64,000 nucleotides of DNA from Stenotrophomonas cyclobalanopsidis (GTDB lineage Bacteria; Pseudomonadota; Gammaproteobacteria; Xanthomonadales; Xanthomonadaceae), in assembly GCF_008710035.1 (NCBI RefSeq), contig NZ_VYKI01000001.1, positions 252,857 to 316,856 on the forward strand, written 5' to 3'. The notes under the pieces were generated by a model, which had not been told where the DNA came from, did not search any database, and was given only the letters and a program-made list of their open reading frames with translations. The position numbers and the translations under genes were made by a program. Positions 42,761-51,668 of this stretch are shown one piece after another (position 1 is the first letter of the stretch; every line of letters begins with the position of its first letter).

Positions 42761-43789
42761 ATGTCGCTGTCCGACCCCACCGCCACCCTGATGTTCGCCG
42801 AGGCTGCTGAAGCGGCCGACGTGGTTGCCCGCCAGTTCGCCCGCAACCACGCCACCCTGGAAACGCTGGCCGCCAGCCTGCGCGCGGCACCGCCGCCGTT
42901 CGTGGTGACCTGCGCACGCGGCAGCTCCGACCACGCCGCCACCTACGGCAAGTACCTGCTGGAAACCCAGCTGGGCCTGGTGGTCGCCTCGGCATCGCCG
43001 TCGGTGGGCTCGGTCTACGCCGCGCCGCTGCAGCTGCGCGGTGCGTTGTTCATCGTCATCTCGCAGTCGGGCAAAAGCCCGGACCTGCTGCGCAATGCAG
43101 AAGCGGCCAAGGCCGCCGGTGCGCGCGTGGTCGCCCTGGTCAACGTCGAGGATTCACCGCTGGCGCAGCTGGCCGACACGGTCATCCCGCTGCATGCCGG
43201 CGCCGAGAAGAGCGTGGCCGCGACCAAGAGCTACCTGGCCTCGCTGGCCGCGCTGCTGCAGCTGGCCGCCTACTGGAAGCAGGACAGCAGCCTGCGCAAT
43301 GCGCTGGACCTGCTGCCCGATGCCCTGCGTGCGGCGTGGCAGTGCGACTGGAGTGTGGTCTCCGACGGCCTGGTCGATGCCACCAACCTGTTCGTGCTCG
43401 GCCGTGGCCTTGGTCTTGGCGCCGCGCAGGAAGCCGCGTTGAAGTTCAAGGAAACCTGCAGCCTGCACGCCGAGGCCTACAGCTCGGCCGAGGTCAAGCA
43501 CGGCCCGATGGCGCTGGTCGGCCGCGGCTTCCCGGTGCTGGCCTTTGCCCAGCCCGATGAAACCGGTGCCGGCACCCGTGCGGTGGTCGAGGAATTCAGT
43601 GCGCGCGGCGCCCAGGTGTGGATGGCCGGCGCCGGTGGCAACCTGCCGGTGGCGGTCGCGCCGCACCCGCTGTGCGCACCGCTGTTGACCGTGCAGAGCT
43701 TCTACCGCGCGATCAACGCACTGGCGATCCGCCGTGGCTTCAATCCCGACCTGCCGCCGCACCTGAACAAGGTCACGGAGACGGTCTGA
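42761..43789 (+). CDS. nagB: SIS-domain glucosamine-6-phosphate deaminase (NagB-II)
   Basis: Product of 342 residues with two SIS domains like the C-terminal half of GlmS. CARGSSDHAATYGKYLLET and SQSGKSPDLL bind sugar phosphate; EAYSSAEVKHGPMALV is in the second domain; the C-terminal KVTETV has the GlmS-like TVE-type end. It converts GlcN-6-P to fructose-6-P and ammonia, replacing the unrelated NagB. The ATG at 42761 is chosen over a long upstream extension that overlaps nagR. Its stop overlaps nagA. Confidence 0.9.
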   Translation: MSLSDPTATLMFAEAAEAADVVARQFARNHATLETLAASLRAAPPPFVVTCARGSSDHAATYGKYLLETQLGLVVASASPSVGSVYAAPLQLRGALFIVISQSGKSPDLLRNAEAAKAAGARVVALVNVEDSPLAQLADTVIPLHAGAEKSVAATKSYLASLAALLQLAAYWKQDSSLRNALDLLPDALRAAWQCDWSVVSDGLVDATNLFVLGRGLGLGAAQEAALKFKETCSLHAEAYSSAEVKHGPMALVGRGFPVLAFAQPDETGAGTRAVVEEFSARGAQVWMAGAGGNLPVAVAPHPLCAPLLTVQSFYRAINALAIRRGFNPDLPPHLNKVTETV

Positions 43790-44937
43790 TGGCCACGGTC
43801 CTGCGCAACGCCCGCATCCTCACCGGCGATGATTTCCGCGACGACCTGGCGGTGGTGATCGAAGACGGCCGCATCATCGCGCTGCTGCCCGACGCCGCGC
43901 CGCAGCTGGGCGAGGCCGACGAACAGGTGGACCTGGGCGGTGGCTGGCTGCTGCCGGGCTTCATCGACGTGCAGGTCAACGGCGGGGGCGGTGCGCTGTT
44001 CAACAACACGCCGGATGTCGCCTCGCTGCGCACCATCGCGCAGGCGCACCGGCGCTTCGGCACCACTGCGATGTTGCCGACCCTGATCAGCGACGACGTG
44101 AACGTGATGCGCGAGGCGATCGGTGCGATGCGCGAGGCGATCGCGCAGCAGGTGCCGGGCGTCATCGGCATCCATCTGGAAGGCCCGTACATCGCGCCGG
44201 CGCGCAAGGGCACCCACGATGCCAGCAAGTTCCGCGTGCCGGATGAAGAGGAGATCGCGCTGGCCGCGTCGCTGGACAACGGCGTGACCCTGCTGACCCT
44301 GGCGCCGGAGCGCGTGCCGCTGGAGACGATCCGCGCGCTGGTCGAGCGCGGGGTGATCGTTGCGGCCGGGCATACCGCCGGTACCTATGAAGAGATCCGC
44401 GACGGCCTGGATGCCGGCGTGCGCGGCTTCACCCATCTGTACAACGCGATGTCGCCGCTGCAGGGGCGCGAGCCCGGTGCCGTGGGTGCCGCGCTGGAAG
44501 ACCGCGACAGCTGGATCGGCATCATCGTCGATGGCGTGCACGTGCACCCGGCCAGCCTGCGCGTGGCGCTGGCCGCCAAGCCACGCGGCCGCCTGCTGCT
44601 GGTGACCGACGCGATGCCACCGGTCGGTGCCGATGACCCCAGTTACGTGCTGTACGGCGAGACCATCACCGCCGTCGATGGCGTGGTGCGCAATGCGGCC
44701 GGTGCGTTGGCCGGCTCGGCGCTGGATATGGCCACGGCCGTGCGCAACACCGTGCAGCTGCTCGGCCAGCCGCTGGCCGAGGCGGCGCGCATGGCGTCCA
44801 CCTATCCAGCGGAATTCCTCAACGTGGATGACCGCCTGGGCCACATCGCCGAGGGCTACCAGGCCGACCTGGTGCTGCTGGATGATGCCCTGCAGGTGCG
44901 TGGCACCTGGATTGCCGGACAGTACGAGGCGGCCTGA
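43789..44937 (+). CDS. nagA: N-acetylglucosamine-6-phosphate deacetylase NagA
   Basis: Product of 382 residues. Metal ligands and active site: Glu in HLEGPYIAPARKG (about 127), His in VAAGHTAGTY, His in THLYNAMSPLQGREPG and catalytic Asp in VTDAMPPVG. It removes acetate from GlcNAc-6-P in the cytoplasm. TGATG overlap with nagB upstream and with nagX downstream, so the operon is tightly coupled. Confidence 0.95.
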   Translation: MATVLRNARILTGDDFRDDLAVVIEDGRIIALLPDAAPQLGEADEQVDLGGGWLLPGFIDVQVNGGGGALFNNTPDVASLRTIAQAHRRFGTTAMLPTLISDDVNVMREAIGAMREAIAQQVPGVIGIHLEGPYIAPARKGTHDASKFRVPDEEEIALAASLDNGVTLLTLAPERVPLETIRALVERGVIVAAGHTAGTYEEIRDGLDAGVRGFTHLYNAMSPLQGREPGAVGAALEDRDSWIGIIVDGVHVHPASLRVALAAKPRGRLLLVTDAMPPVGADDPSYVLYGETITAVDGVVRNAAGALAGSALDMATAVRNTVQLLGQPLAEAARMASTYPAEFLNVDDRLGHIAEGYQADLVLLDDALQVRGTWIAGQYEAA

Positions 44938-46004
44938 TGGACGCAGCGCCGCCACGCCGGCTGGGCTCGATCGACGCCCTGCGCGGCCTCACCGTGGCGG
45001 CGATGCTGCTGGTCAACAACCCCGGTGACTGGAGCGCGGTGTTCGCGCCGCTGCGCCATGTGGACTGGCATGGCTGCACGCCCACCGACCTGGTGTTCCC
45101 GTTCTTCCTGTTCCTGGTCGGCGTGTCGATGGCCTTCAGCGTGGCACCGCGCGCGCAGGATCCCCTGGCACGCCCGGCGCTGGCCAAGGGCGTGCTCGAA
45201 CGCGCGCTGCGCATCGCCATCGCCGGCGTGCTGCTGCACCTGCTGGTGTGGTGGGCGCTGCACACGCATCACTTCCGCATCTGGGGCGTCCTGCAGCGCA
45301 TTGCGCTGTGCGCGGCGGTGGTTGGCGTGGTGGCGGTGTACGTGCGGCCACGCACCCAGGTGGCGCTGCTGGTCGCACTGCTGGTGGGCTACACGGTGCT
45401 GCTGCTGGGCATTGGCGATCTGGCGCCGTGGACCAATCCGGCCAGCCGCCTTGACACCAGCCTGTTCGCGCCCTTCATCTACCAGTGGCAGGTCGACACC
45501 GGCCTCGGCCACGATCCGGAAGGCCTGTTGAGCAGCCTCGGCGCGCTCGCCAGCACCGTGCTCGGCCTGCTGGCCGGTGGCCTGCTGCGCAACGGGCGCG
45601 CTTCCGCGCTGGCCGGTCTGGGCGTGGCGACCGCCGTGCTGGGGCTGCTGCTGGCCACGGTGCTGCCGCCCAACAAGCAGCTGTGGACGCCGAGCTACGT
45701 GCTGTGGACCGGCGGGCTGGCGGCGCTGGCGCTGTGGCTCGGGCACCTGCTGATCGACCGCAGGGGCTGGCCCGCGCTGGGCCGCCGCTTCGGCGTCAAT
45801 GCCATCACCGCCTACCTTGGCGCCTCGGTGATGTCGGTGGTGCTGCTCGCCACCGGTGTATGGGGTTCGGTGTGGCAGCAGCTGGCCACGGCGATGCCGG
45901 GGGCATTGGAACTGGCGTCGATGCTGCAGGCGATCGCCTTTGTTGCGCTGTGGTGGGGCGTGGCGTGGTGGCTGGACCGGCGTGGCATCTACCTGAAGAT
46001 CTGA
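44937..46004 (+). CDS. nagX: NagX-like membrane acyltransferase (DUF5009 / HGSNAT family)
   Basis: Product of 355 residues with about ten membrane helices. SIDALRGLTVAAMLLVNNPG and HGCTPTDLVFPFFLFLVGVS are the family signatures, including the His of the human lysosomal HGSNAT group. NagX occurs in GlcNAc operons of Shewanella and Xanthomonas and is thought to act on amino sugars at the inner membrane; its exact reaction is not known. Start overlaps the nagA stop. Confidence 0.9.
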   Translation: MDAAPPRRLGSIDALRGLTVAAMLLVNNPGDWSAVFAPLRHVDWHGCTPTDLVFPFFLFLVGVSMAFSVAPRAQDPLARPALAKGVLERALRIAIAGVLLHLLVWWALHTHHFRIWGVLQRIALCAAVVGVVAVYVRPRTQVALLVALLVGYTVLLLGIGDLAPWTNPASRLDTSLFAPFIYQWQVDTGLGHDPEGLLSSLGALASTVLGLLAGGLLRNGRASALAGLGVATAVLGLLLATVLPPNKQLWTPSYVLWTGGLAALALWLGHLLIDRRGWPALGRRFGVNAITAYLGASVMSVVLLATGVWGSVWQQLATAMPGALELASMLQAIAFVALWWGVAWWLDRRGIYLKI

Positions 46005-46025
46005 CTGCCATACGGACGAGTTGTT

Positions 46026-46089
46026 ATCCACGCATGGCGTGGATCTACTGCCACGCGCGCTTCGTGCGCAGTAGAGCCACGCCACGCGT
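46026..46089. repeat. REP elements with GATCCACGC-type arms
   Basis: ATCCACGCATGGCGTGGATC followed by TAC (inverted GTAG foot) at 46026-46048 and GTAGAGCCACGCCACGCGTG at 46070-46089. Confidence 0.7.
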
Positions 46090-46103
46090 GCCTGCACTTC
46101 GCT

Positions 46104-46187
46104 GTGATGCATCAAAAACATGAACGCTTTCATGCACATGCATTTGGTGTGATGCATGAATTACTTCACGCGCGAAGCGTGATGCAT
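46104..46187. repeat. Three direct copies of GTGATGCAT before the autotransporter gene
   Basis: Copies at 46104-46112, 46149-46157 and 46179-46187. The first extends to the perfect palindrome TGATGCATCA, and a CATGAA/TTCATG hairpin lies between the first two. Spacing is 45 and 30 bases, close to whole helical turns for the second interval. Function inferred only from repetition and place. Confidence 0.65.
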
Positions 46188-46285
46188 CCGGCATAACTTC
46201 ATTTGCCCGAACCATTCACGGCGCCTCCGCGGCGCCAGCAGTGCCCATATCCGCAGTTCCTGACTTCCAGATCCAGGAGTGCCGT

Positions 46286-49200
46286 ATGTCCGTTGCCGCA
46301 CCGCGTCCGCGCCGCTTGACCCATTGCCTGCTGCAGGCGCTCGCCATTCCCGCCGCACTGGCTGCCACCGTGCCCATCGCGTGGGCGGGCTGTGACAACG
46401 TCGCGCCGCTTGCCGGGCAGACCGTCACCTGCAGTGCGGCAGCCCCCAACCCGCAGACCGTACCCGTCAGCGCCAACGGTGAGGTCGGCATCACCCTCAA
46501 CGTTGCCAGTGGCGCACAGCTGCAGCAGAGCGGTGGCGGCAGCGCCGTCAGCCTGGTCGGCGCAGGCGGTCACCAGCTCGGCAACCAGGGCGCAATCACC
46601 TCGGTGGGCGGCATCGCCGTGCAGCTGGGTGGCGGCAGCCGTGTCGACAACCTCGGCAGCATCAGCACCGGCAACAACACCGCGTTGCAGTTCGTCGGTG
46701 CCGGCGACAGCGTGCTGGTCAACCGCGGCACCATCAGCGGGCGCACCGGCGTGCAGTTCGGTGCCGGCAATGATCGCCTGGAGATGCTGGACGGCAGCAT
46801 CAGCGGCGGAGTGCTGCAGGGCGATGGCAACGACGTGCTGCTGATCAGTGGCGGCACGCTCGACAGCGTCGACCAGGGCAACGGCGATGACCAGATGACG
46901 GTCAGCGGCGGCACCATCACCGGCCTGGTGACGCAGGGCAGCGGCCGCGATGACTTCGTCATGACCGGCGGCACCATCGGCGCGCTGCAGCAGGGCGACA
47001 ACATCGACACCTTCCGAATGAGCGGCGGCCGCATCATCGGCGCCTTCGAGGATGGCGACCAGGCCTGGATGACCGGTGGCCGCATCGGCCGGGTCAACAT
47101 GAAGCTGGACAAGAATCTGTGGGACCAGTCCGGCGGCACGGTCGACGGCAACGTGGTCACCGGCTTCGACACCGACACCATCATCATCTCCGGCACGGCG
47201 TACATCGGCGGCAACATCAGCGTCAGCGGCGGCAATGACAGCGTGACCATCACCGATGGCACCGTACGCGGGCAGGTGCTGCTGAGCACCGGCAACGACA
47301 CCTTCAACTGGAATGGCGGGGGCATCGTCTACGGCGCCATTGATGGCGGGCCGGACGATGATGTGGTCAACCTCAGCAACCTCAACCAGGCCAATCTGGG
47401 CGCAGTGCCGCTGTTCAACGGTGGCAGCGGCAATGACCAGCTCAACTTCAGCAACGTCAAGACCACCGGCGTGGCCCGCTTCCAGAACTGGGAGGCGATC
47501 AGCCTGGCCAGCAGCACCGAGCTGACCTTCGACGGCGACCTGGTGCTCGGCGACAGCGGTACGGGCACCGGCACGCTCACCCTGGACGACACCAGCACGC
47601 TCTACGCCGGCAACGGCGCGCATGCGCTGCGGCCGTTCGCTGCGGGCGCGCTTGTCAATGTGGTCAACGCCGGCCGCATCGACCTCACCGGCACGGGAGC
47701 CGGTGATGTATTCACGATCCGCGGCAATTACCGCGGCGAGGGCGGCGGACTGTACCTGCGCACGGTGCTGGCGGGGGATGGCTCCAACAGTGACCGCCTG
47801 GTCATTGACGGAGGCACGGCCAGTGGGACGACCGGCATCGGCATCCTCAACGCCGGCGGCGGTGGCGCGGCGACGCTGGCCGACGGCATCCTGGTGGTGC
47901 AGGCCTTGAATGGCGGTACCAGCGCGGCGAATGCGTTCTCGCTGTTCGCACCGGTATCGGCCGGTGCCTATGAGTACTTCCTGTTCAAGGGCGGCGTCAG
48001 CGCCGGCAGCGGCGAGAACTGGTATCTGCGTTCGACCCTGGTGGCTGGCCCGACGCCGGCACCGAACGGCAACAGCAACGCGACGCCGCCGCCACCCACT
48101 CCCGACGTCGCACCGCCGCCGCCGATCACGCCGGCACCGCCACCGCCGCCGGAGGATCCGATTGATCCCGATCTGACCGCCGGCGAGACCGCACCGCCGC
48201 CGCCACCGCCGGAGCCGACGCCCGTGGCACCTCCCAGTGATCCCGCCGTACCCGATGTGCCGGTGGCCGGCAGCAGCCTGCCCGGTGCAGGCTCGACCCC
48301 GCCCAGCCCGGGTGCACGACCGGCGCAGGGCGACGTGGTGCCGCTGTATCGCCTGGAAACCGCCGCCTACGCGGTGGTCCCGCCGCTGCTGCGCGAGACC
48401 TCGCTGGCTAGCCTCGGTACCTTCCACGAGCGCCAGGGCGAACAGCGCCTGCTCTACAGCAACGGCGCCTTCCGCACCGCCTGGGGACGACTGGTGGGGC
48501 AGAGCAGCGAGATCCATTGGAAGGGCGACGCACAGCCGGGCTTCGATGGCGATGTGATGGGCGTGCAAGCCGGTCTGGATGTGTGGGCGGCCGCCGCTGA
48601 CGACCATCGCAACCAGGTGGGCGTGTTTGTCGGCCGCACCCGCGCGCAGGGCAGGACCACCGGTCTGGCGCTGGGCTGGGAGAACGTGCAGGTCGGCCAG
48701 AGCCGGCTGGATGACAAGCATGTGGGCCTGTACTGGACCCTGACCGGCAGCGAGGGCGGCTACCTCGATGCGGTGGCCCTGCAGAGCCGCTACGACGGCC
48801 GTGTGCGTTCCTCGCGCGGGCTCGGCATCGACGTGAAGGGCGACGGCACCACGGTGTCGCTGGAAGCGGGCAAGCCGCTGCTGCAGTTCGGGCAATCCTC
48901 ATGGTGGCTGGAACCGCAGGTGCAGGTGATCTGGCAGCGCAGTTCGCTGGATGACCGGCGCGACGACGTGTCTGCGGTGCGCTTCGACAGTGACAACGCC
49001 TGGACCGGCCGCGTCGGCCTGCGCCTGGCCGGCGATTACCAGCTGGCCGACAACGGCTGGCAGCCGTACTTCAAGGTGAACTACTGGCATGGTCGCGCGG
49101 GCGAGGACCGCATCCAGTTCGACAGTGACACGATCCTCAATGCGCAGCGTTCGCGTGCGCTGGAAGCCGGGGTTGGCGTGGTCGCGCGCTTCAACCGCAC

Positions 49201-49306
49201 CATCAGCGCGTACGGTGTGGCTGACTACACGCGTGAGCTGGGCGGCGACCGCAACGAGAAGCGCCGCATCATCGAAGGCAACATCGGCCTGCGCGCCGAT
49301 TGGTAG
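46286..49306 (+). CDS. Type V autotransporter adhesin
   Basis: Product of 1006 residues. Signal peptide ending PIAWAG (about 34), passenger (about 35-610) made of short repeated rungs of the kind GNGDDQMTVSGGTITGL and GSGRDDFVMTGGTIG, rich in Gly, Asn, Asp and Thr and predicted to form a beta-helix, a Pro-rich linker (about 612-690), and an autotransporter barrel (about 735-1006) ending IEGNIGLRADW with the C-terminal Trp. Acts at the cell surface, perhaps in adhesion. ATG at 46286 follows CCAGGAG. The stop TAG is the GTAG foot of an SMAG element. Confidence 0.92.
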   Translation: MSVAAPRPRRLTHCLLQALAIPAALAATVPIAWAGCDNVAPLAGQTVTCSAAAPNPQTVPVSANGEVGITLNVASGAQLQQSGGGSAVSLVGAGGHQLGNQGAITSVGGIAVQLGGGSRVDNLGSISTGNNTALQFVGAGDSVLVNRGTISGRTGVQFGAGNDRLEMLDGSISGGVLQGDGNDVLLISGGTLDSVDQGNGDDQMTVSGGTITGLVTQGSGRDDFVMTGGTIGALQQGDNIDTFRMSGGRIIGAFEDGDQAWMTGGRIGRVNMKLDKNLWDQSGGTVDGNVVTGFDTDTIIISGTAYIGGNISVSGGNDSVTITDGTVRGQVLLSTGNDTFNWNGGGIVYGAIDGGPDDDVVNLSNLNQANLGAVPLFNGGSGNDQLNFSNVKTTGVARFQNWEAISLASSTELTFDGDLVLGDSGTGTGTLTLDDTSTLYAGNGAHALRPFAAGALVNVVNAGRIDLTGTGAGDVFTIRGNYRGEGGGLYLRTVLAGDGSNSDRLVIDGGTASGTTGIGILNAGGGGAATLADGILVVQALNGGTSAANAFSLFAPVSAGAYEYFLFKGGVSAGSGENWYLRSTLVAGPTPAPNGNSNATPPPPTPDVAPPPPITPAPPPPPEDPIDPDLTAGETAPPPPPPEPTPVAPPSDPAVPDVPVAGSSLPGAGSTPPSPGARPAQGDVVPLYRLETAAYAVVPPLLRETSLASLGTFHERQGEQRLLYSNGAFRTAWGRLVGQSSEIHWKGDAQPGFDGDVMGVQAGLDVWAAAADDHRNQVGVFVGRTRAQGRTTGLALGWENVQVGQSRLDDKHVGLYWTLTGSEGGYLDAVALQSRYDGRVRSSRGLGIDVKGDGTTVSLEAGKPLLQFGQSSWWLEPQVQVIWQRSSLDDRRDDVSAVRFDSDNAWTGRVGLRLAGDYQLADNGWQPYFKVNYWHGRAGEDRIQFDSDTILNAQRSRALEAGVGVVARFNRTISAYGVADYTRELGGDRNEKRRIIEGNIGLRADW

Positions 49307-49412
49307 AGTCGAGCTTGCTCGACTGCTCCTGCTGCGTAGAGCCGAGCCCATGCTCGGCTGCTCTGCGCACAGCCGTCGCCATCCAACAGCCGTCGAGCAA
49401 GCTCGACTCTAC
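49303..49412. repeat. SMAG chain overlapping the autotransporter stop
   Basis: GTAGAGTCGAGCTTGCTC starts at 49303; its TAG at 49304-49306 ends the autotransporter gene. A GTAGAGCCGAGCCCATGCTC element and a final inverted arm ending CTCGACTCTAC (49412) follow. Confidence 0.88.
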
Positions 49413-49420
49413 GGGCATTG

Positions 49421-49852
49421 TCATGGGCCCGCGCCTGCATCCGATGCCACCAACGCCTCCGCATGATCGGCCATCACCACCACGGCATGCAGCAATCCCT
49501 CCTCCACCTGCGGTGGACACTGAGCTTCAGCATCATCCAGTTCCCGCGCGGCCTGCGCCGCCAGCAGTACGCGCCCGCACGCCGACACCGCCGCCATGCA
49601 ACGCGTGGCTTCAGCCATTCCCCGCATACGTGCGTCACTGAGCTTCCGATTCTGCCAAGGCTGCCCATCGGCGCCATGACCGCGCGCGAGGCCGTGCAGC
49701 CGCGCGAAGAAGGCCGAGGGTGGGGCACTTTCTTCAGCCCCGCTCAATGCCTCTTCCAGTGCTTTCGCCGTGGTATCGGGCAGGGCCAGGGTGGACAGCG
49801 CATCGCCCAGCAGAGACTGCAGGCAGGGATAGGTGGGGTAGGGCGTATTCAT
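49421..49852 (-). CDS. Small cytoplasmic protein of unknown function
   Basis: Product of 143 residues, rich in Ala, Leu, Glu and mostly helical by composition, with no signal peptide or membrane segment. The C-terminal half (VEEGLLHAVVVMADHAEALV) faintly recalls the small DUF3077/DUF6124-type proteins of pseudomonads, but I cannot assign it. GTGAGG-like site upstream of the ATG at 49850-49852. It ends next to an SMAG chain. Confidence 0.6.
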   Translation of the reverse strand: MNTPYPTYPCLQSLLGDALSTLALPDTTAKALEEALSGAEESAPPSAFFARLHGLARGHGADGQPWQNRKLSDARMRGMAEATRCMAAVSACGRVLLAAQAARELDDAEAQCPPQVEEGLLHAVVVMADHAEALVASDAGAGP

Positions 49853-50240
49853 GGCGACAACCTCACAAGACAAGGCCACCTGCGGGGTGCAAGGTGGCGG
49901 ACGGTGCGGGTTGGCGTGCCGGTCAAAATCGAAACGAAAAAAAGCCGACGGATCACGAGGATCCCCACGCACCGCCCGCCATGGGCAAGCCGGTGCATTG
50001 TCGCGATTGCCGCTGAGGCGGCAACTCGATCGTTTCGATGTTTGATTCAGGACGCCAATCCCGGCCAGTGCAAAGCGCGCTGGCATACGGAATGTCACTC
50101 GCGTCCTGCGGCAGTGGAATGAGTAAAGTTGCAAAGTTTCCCCATGGCAAACATTGGGTCGAAAGCGACGTAATGCGCGATAGCGCCAGATCGAACGACG
50201 CGGTTATTCTGCCCCTCTGCTACGTGACAAGGAGTCGTCA
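49853..50240. other. 388-bp divergent gap without a visible gene
   Basis: Lies between the start of the small minus-strand gene and the S41 peptidase start and should hold both promoters. It contains an A-rich tract (GAAACGAAAAAAAG near 49930-49945), but no convincing promoter pair, palindrome or small ORF with a good ribosome site. Confidence 0.5.
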
Positions 50241-51266
50241 ATGCTGGACCTTCGTTCCGCCGTGCTCGCTGCGCTGTGGTTTTCATCTTCTGCCGCCATG
50301 GCAGAACAGACAGTTGAACTGCCGTCGCCAGAAGCGCGCGAACAGATGCTGCATCTCCTTGAGTTCCAATCGCTGTATCGCGATCGCGTCGACTGGAGTG
50401 ACGTGCGCTCGCAGCTGGCCGCCGCAGGTGATGATCGTGCACAGCAGCGCCGCGTGCTGGATGAGGCGGCCACGCGCAGCAGCAGTGGACATGGCCGATG
50501 GATATCGCCCAGCCACCAGCGCGAACGCTCCGGCCGCGCCCAGCGAGTGAATGCCGGGCAGGGCGCCGCGCTGGCAGAATCCCCGAACGTCGATGCCCGC
50601 ATTGGCGTGCTGAAGGTCGGCCCTTTCGTGGAGGATCTGCAGCGCAGCGAACAGCAGCGCTTTGACGCGCGCAAGGCCTACGCACTGGCCTTGCAGCACC
50701 GCATCGTCGACCTGGATGACGGCACGCGCTGCGGCTGGGTGGTCGATGTGAGCAGTAATGGCGGCGGCAACATGTGGCCCATGCTGCTTGGGCTGCTGCC
50801 GCTGTTGCAGGGAACTCCAGACGCGCAGGGGGCACTGATCGGCGCCTTCCGCAGTGCCGATGGCCTGCAGTGGTGGCGCCAAGGGGAAGGTGAGGTGAGG
50901 CAGGACGGCACGCAGGGGCTGCGCTCACGGCAGGCCGCCTATCGACTGCGTGCGGGCGCTGCCCCGGTGGCGGTGGTGATGGGCGCGCGCACCGCAAGTT
51001 CGGGCGAAGCCGTCGCGTTGGCATTTCGCGGACAGGCGGGCAGTCGCAGTTTCGGCCAACCCAGCGCAGGTTTCTCAACCGGCAACCGGCCCGTCAAGCT
51101 GGTGGACGGCAGCACCCTGCTGTTGACCCACAACGTGATGGCCGACCGCAACGGGCTGGGCGACGGTGCCAGGTTGCAGCCGGACGAGGCCACCGCCAGT
51201 GGACCGGACACTCTGGCCGCCGCCCAGGCCTGGCTGCTGGCCCAGCCTGCCTGCAGGGGCGGCTGA
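50241..51266 (+). CDS. S41-family peptidase without PDZ domain
   Basis: Product of 341 residues. Signal peptide ending SSAAMAEQ (about residue 21), helical N-terminal part, then a tail-specific protease fold: IGVLKVGPFVEDL, GWVVDVSSNGGGNMWPML (oxyanion region), ARTASSGEAVALAFRGQ with the nucleophile Ser, and SFGQPSAGFSTGNRPVKL. No PDZ is visible, unlike Prc upstream in the window. Probably periplasmic; substrate unknown. Ribosome site AAGGAG before ATG. Confidence 0.85.
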   Translation: MLDLRSAVLAALWFSSSAAMAEQTVELPSPEAREQMLHLLEFQSLYRDRVDWSDVRSQLAAAGDDRAQQRRVLDEAATRSSSGHGRWISPSHQRERSGRAQRVNAGQGAALAESPNVDARIGVLKVGPFVEDLQRSEQQRFDARKAYALALQHRIVDLDDGTRCGWVVDVSSNGGGNMWPMLLGLLPLLQGTPDAQGALIGAFRSADGLQWWRQGEGEVRQDGTQGLRSRQAAYRLRAGAAPVAVVMGARTASSGEAVALAFRGQAGSRSFGQPSAGFSTGNRPVKLVDGSTLLLTHNVMADRNGLGDGARLQPDEATASGPDTLAAAQAWLLAQPACRGG

Positions 51267-51269
51267 CCG

Positions 51270-51608
51270 GTGATCATGATCGGCCAGCAGGAGCGTGTCG
51301 TCGTGGTCGGCCCGACCGAGGCCCATCACTGCCTGCGCTGCGGGACCGAGACCGACTTCGCCCCGCAGCTGCGCTACCGCATGGCGCGCATCGACCTGCT
51401 GTTCGGCTTCGTCTACCAGCGCCGTTACGAGCTGGCCTGCACCGGATGCGGGCATGGCTGGGTGCTGGACACCGACAGCATGGACCAGCAGCTGGGCGGG
51501 GTGCCGATCCCGTTCCGGCACCGCTTCGGCCTGCCGGTGTTGCTGGCGGTGGTGGCGGGGCTGGCGATGGCAGGGTGGATGTGGCGGTCAGGGGCTGGGG
51601 CAGGCTGA
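51270..51608 (+). CDS. Zinc-ribbon membrane protein of unknown function
   Basis: Product of 112 residues (110 if the ATG at 51276 is used). Two CxxC pairs, CLRCG and CTGCG, about 35 residues apart suggest a zinc ribbon, with a C-terminal membrane helix (GLPVLLAVVAGLAMAGWMW). Three bases after the S41 peptidase gene, so co-transcribed. Function unknown. Confidence 0.65.
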   Translation: MIMIGQQERVVVVGPTEAHHCLRCGTETDFAPQLRYRMARIDLLFGFVYQRRYELACTGCGHGWVLDTDSMDQQLGGVPIPFRHRFGLPVLLAVVAGLAMAGWMWRSGAGAG

Positions 51609-51645
51609 TGAAGCTGGATTTGCATATGTCCCAAAGATCGAATAG

Positions 51646-51659
51646 ACAGTCTCGACTGT
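51646..51659. promoter_or_regulatory. Perfect palindrome before the HigA-like gene
   Basis: ACAGTCTCGACTGT, 14 bases with arms ACAGTC/GACTGT. It ends 9 bases before the ATG and abuts the GGAGGG ribosome site, the usual place for antitoxin autoregulation. Confidence 0.6.
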
Positions 51660-51668
51660 GGAGGGAAA

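Noticed and set aside
40192..42942. 916-codon minus-strand frame opposite nagP and nagR
   Set aside because: Antisense shadow of two genes with full motif support.
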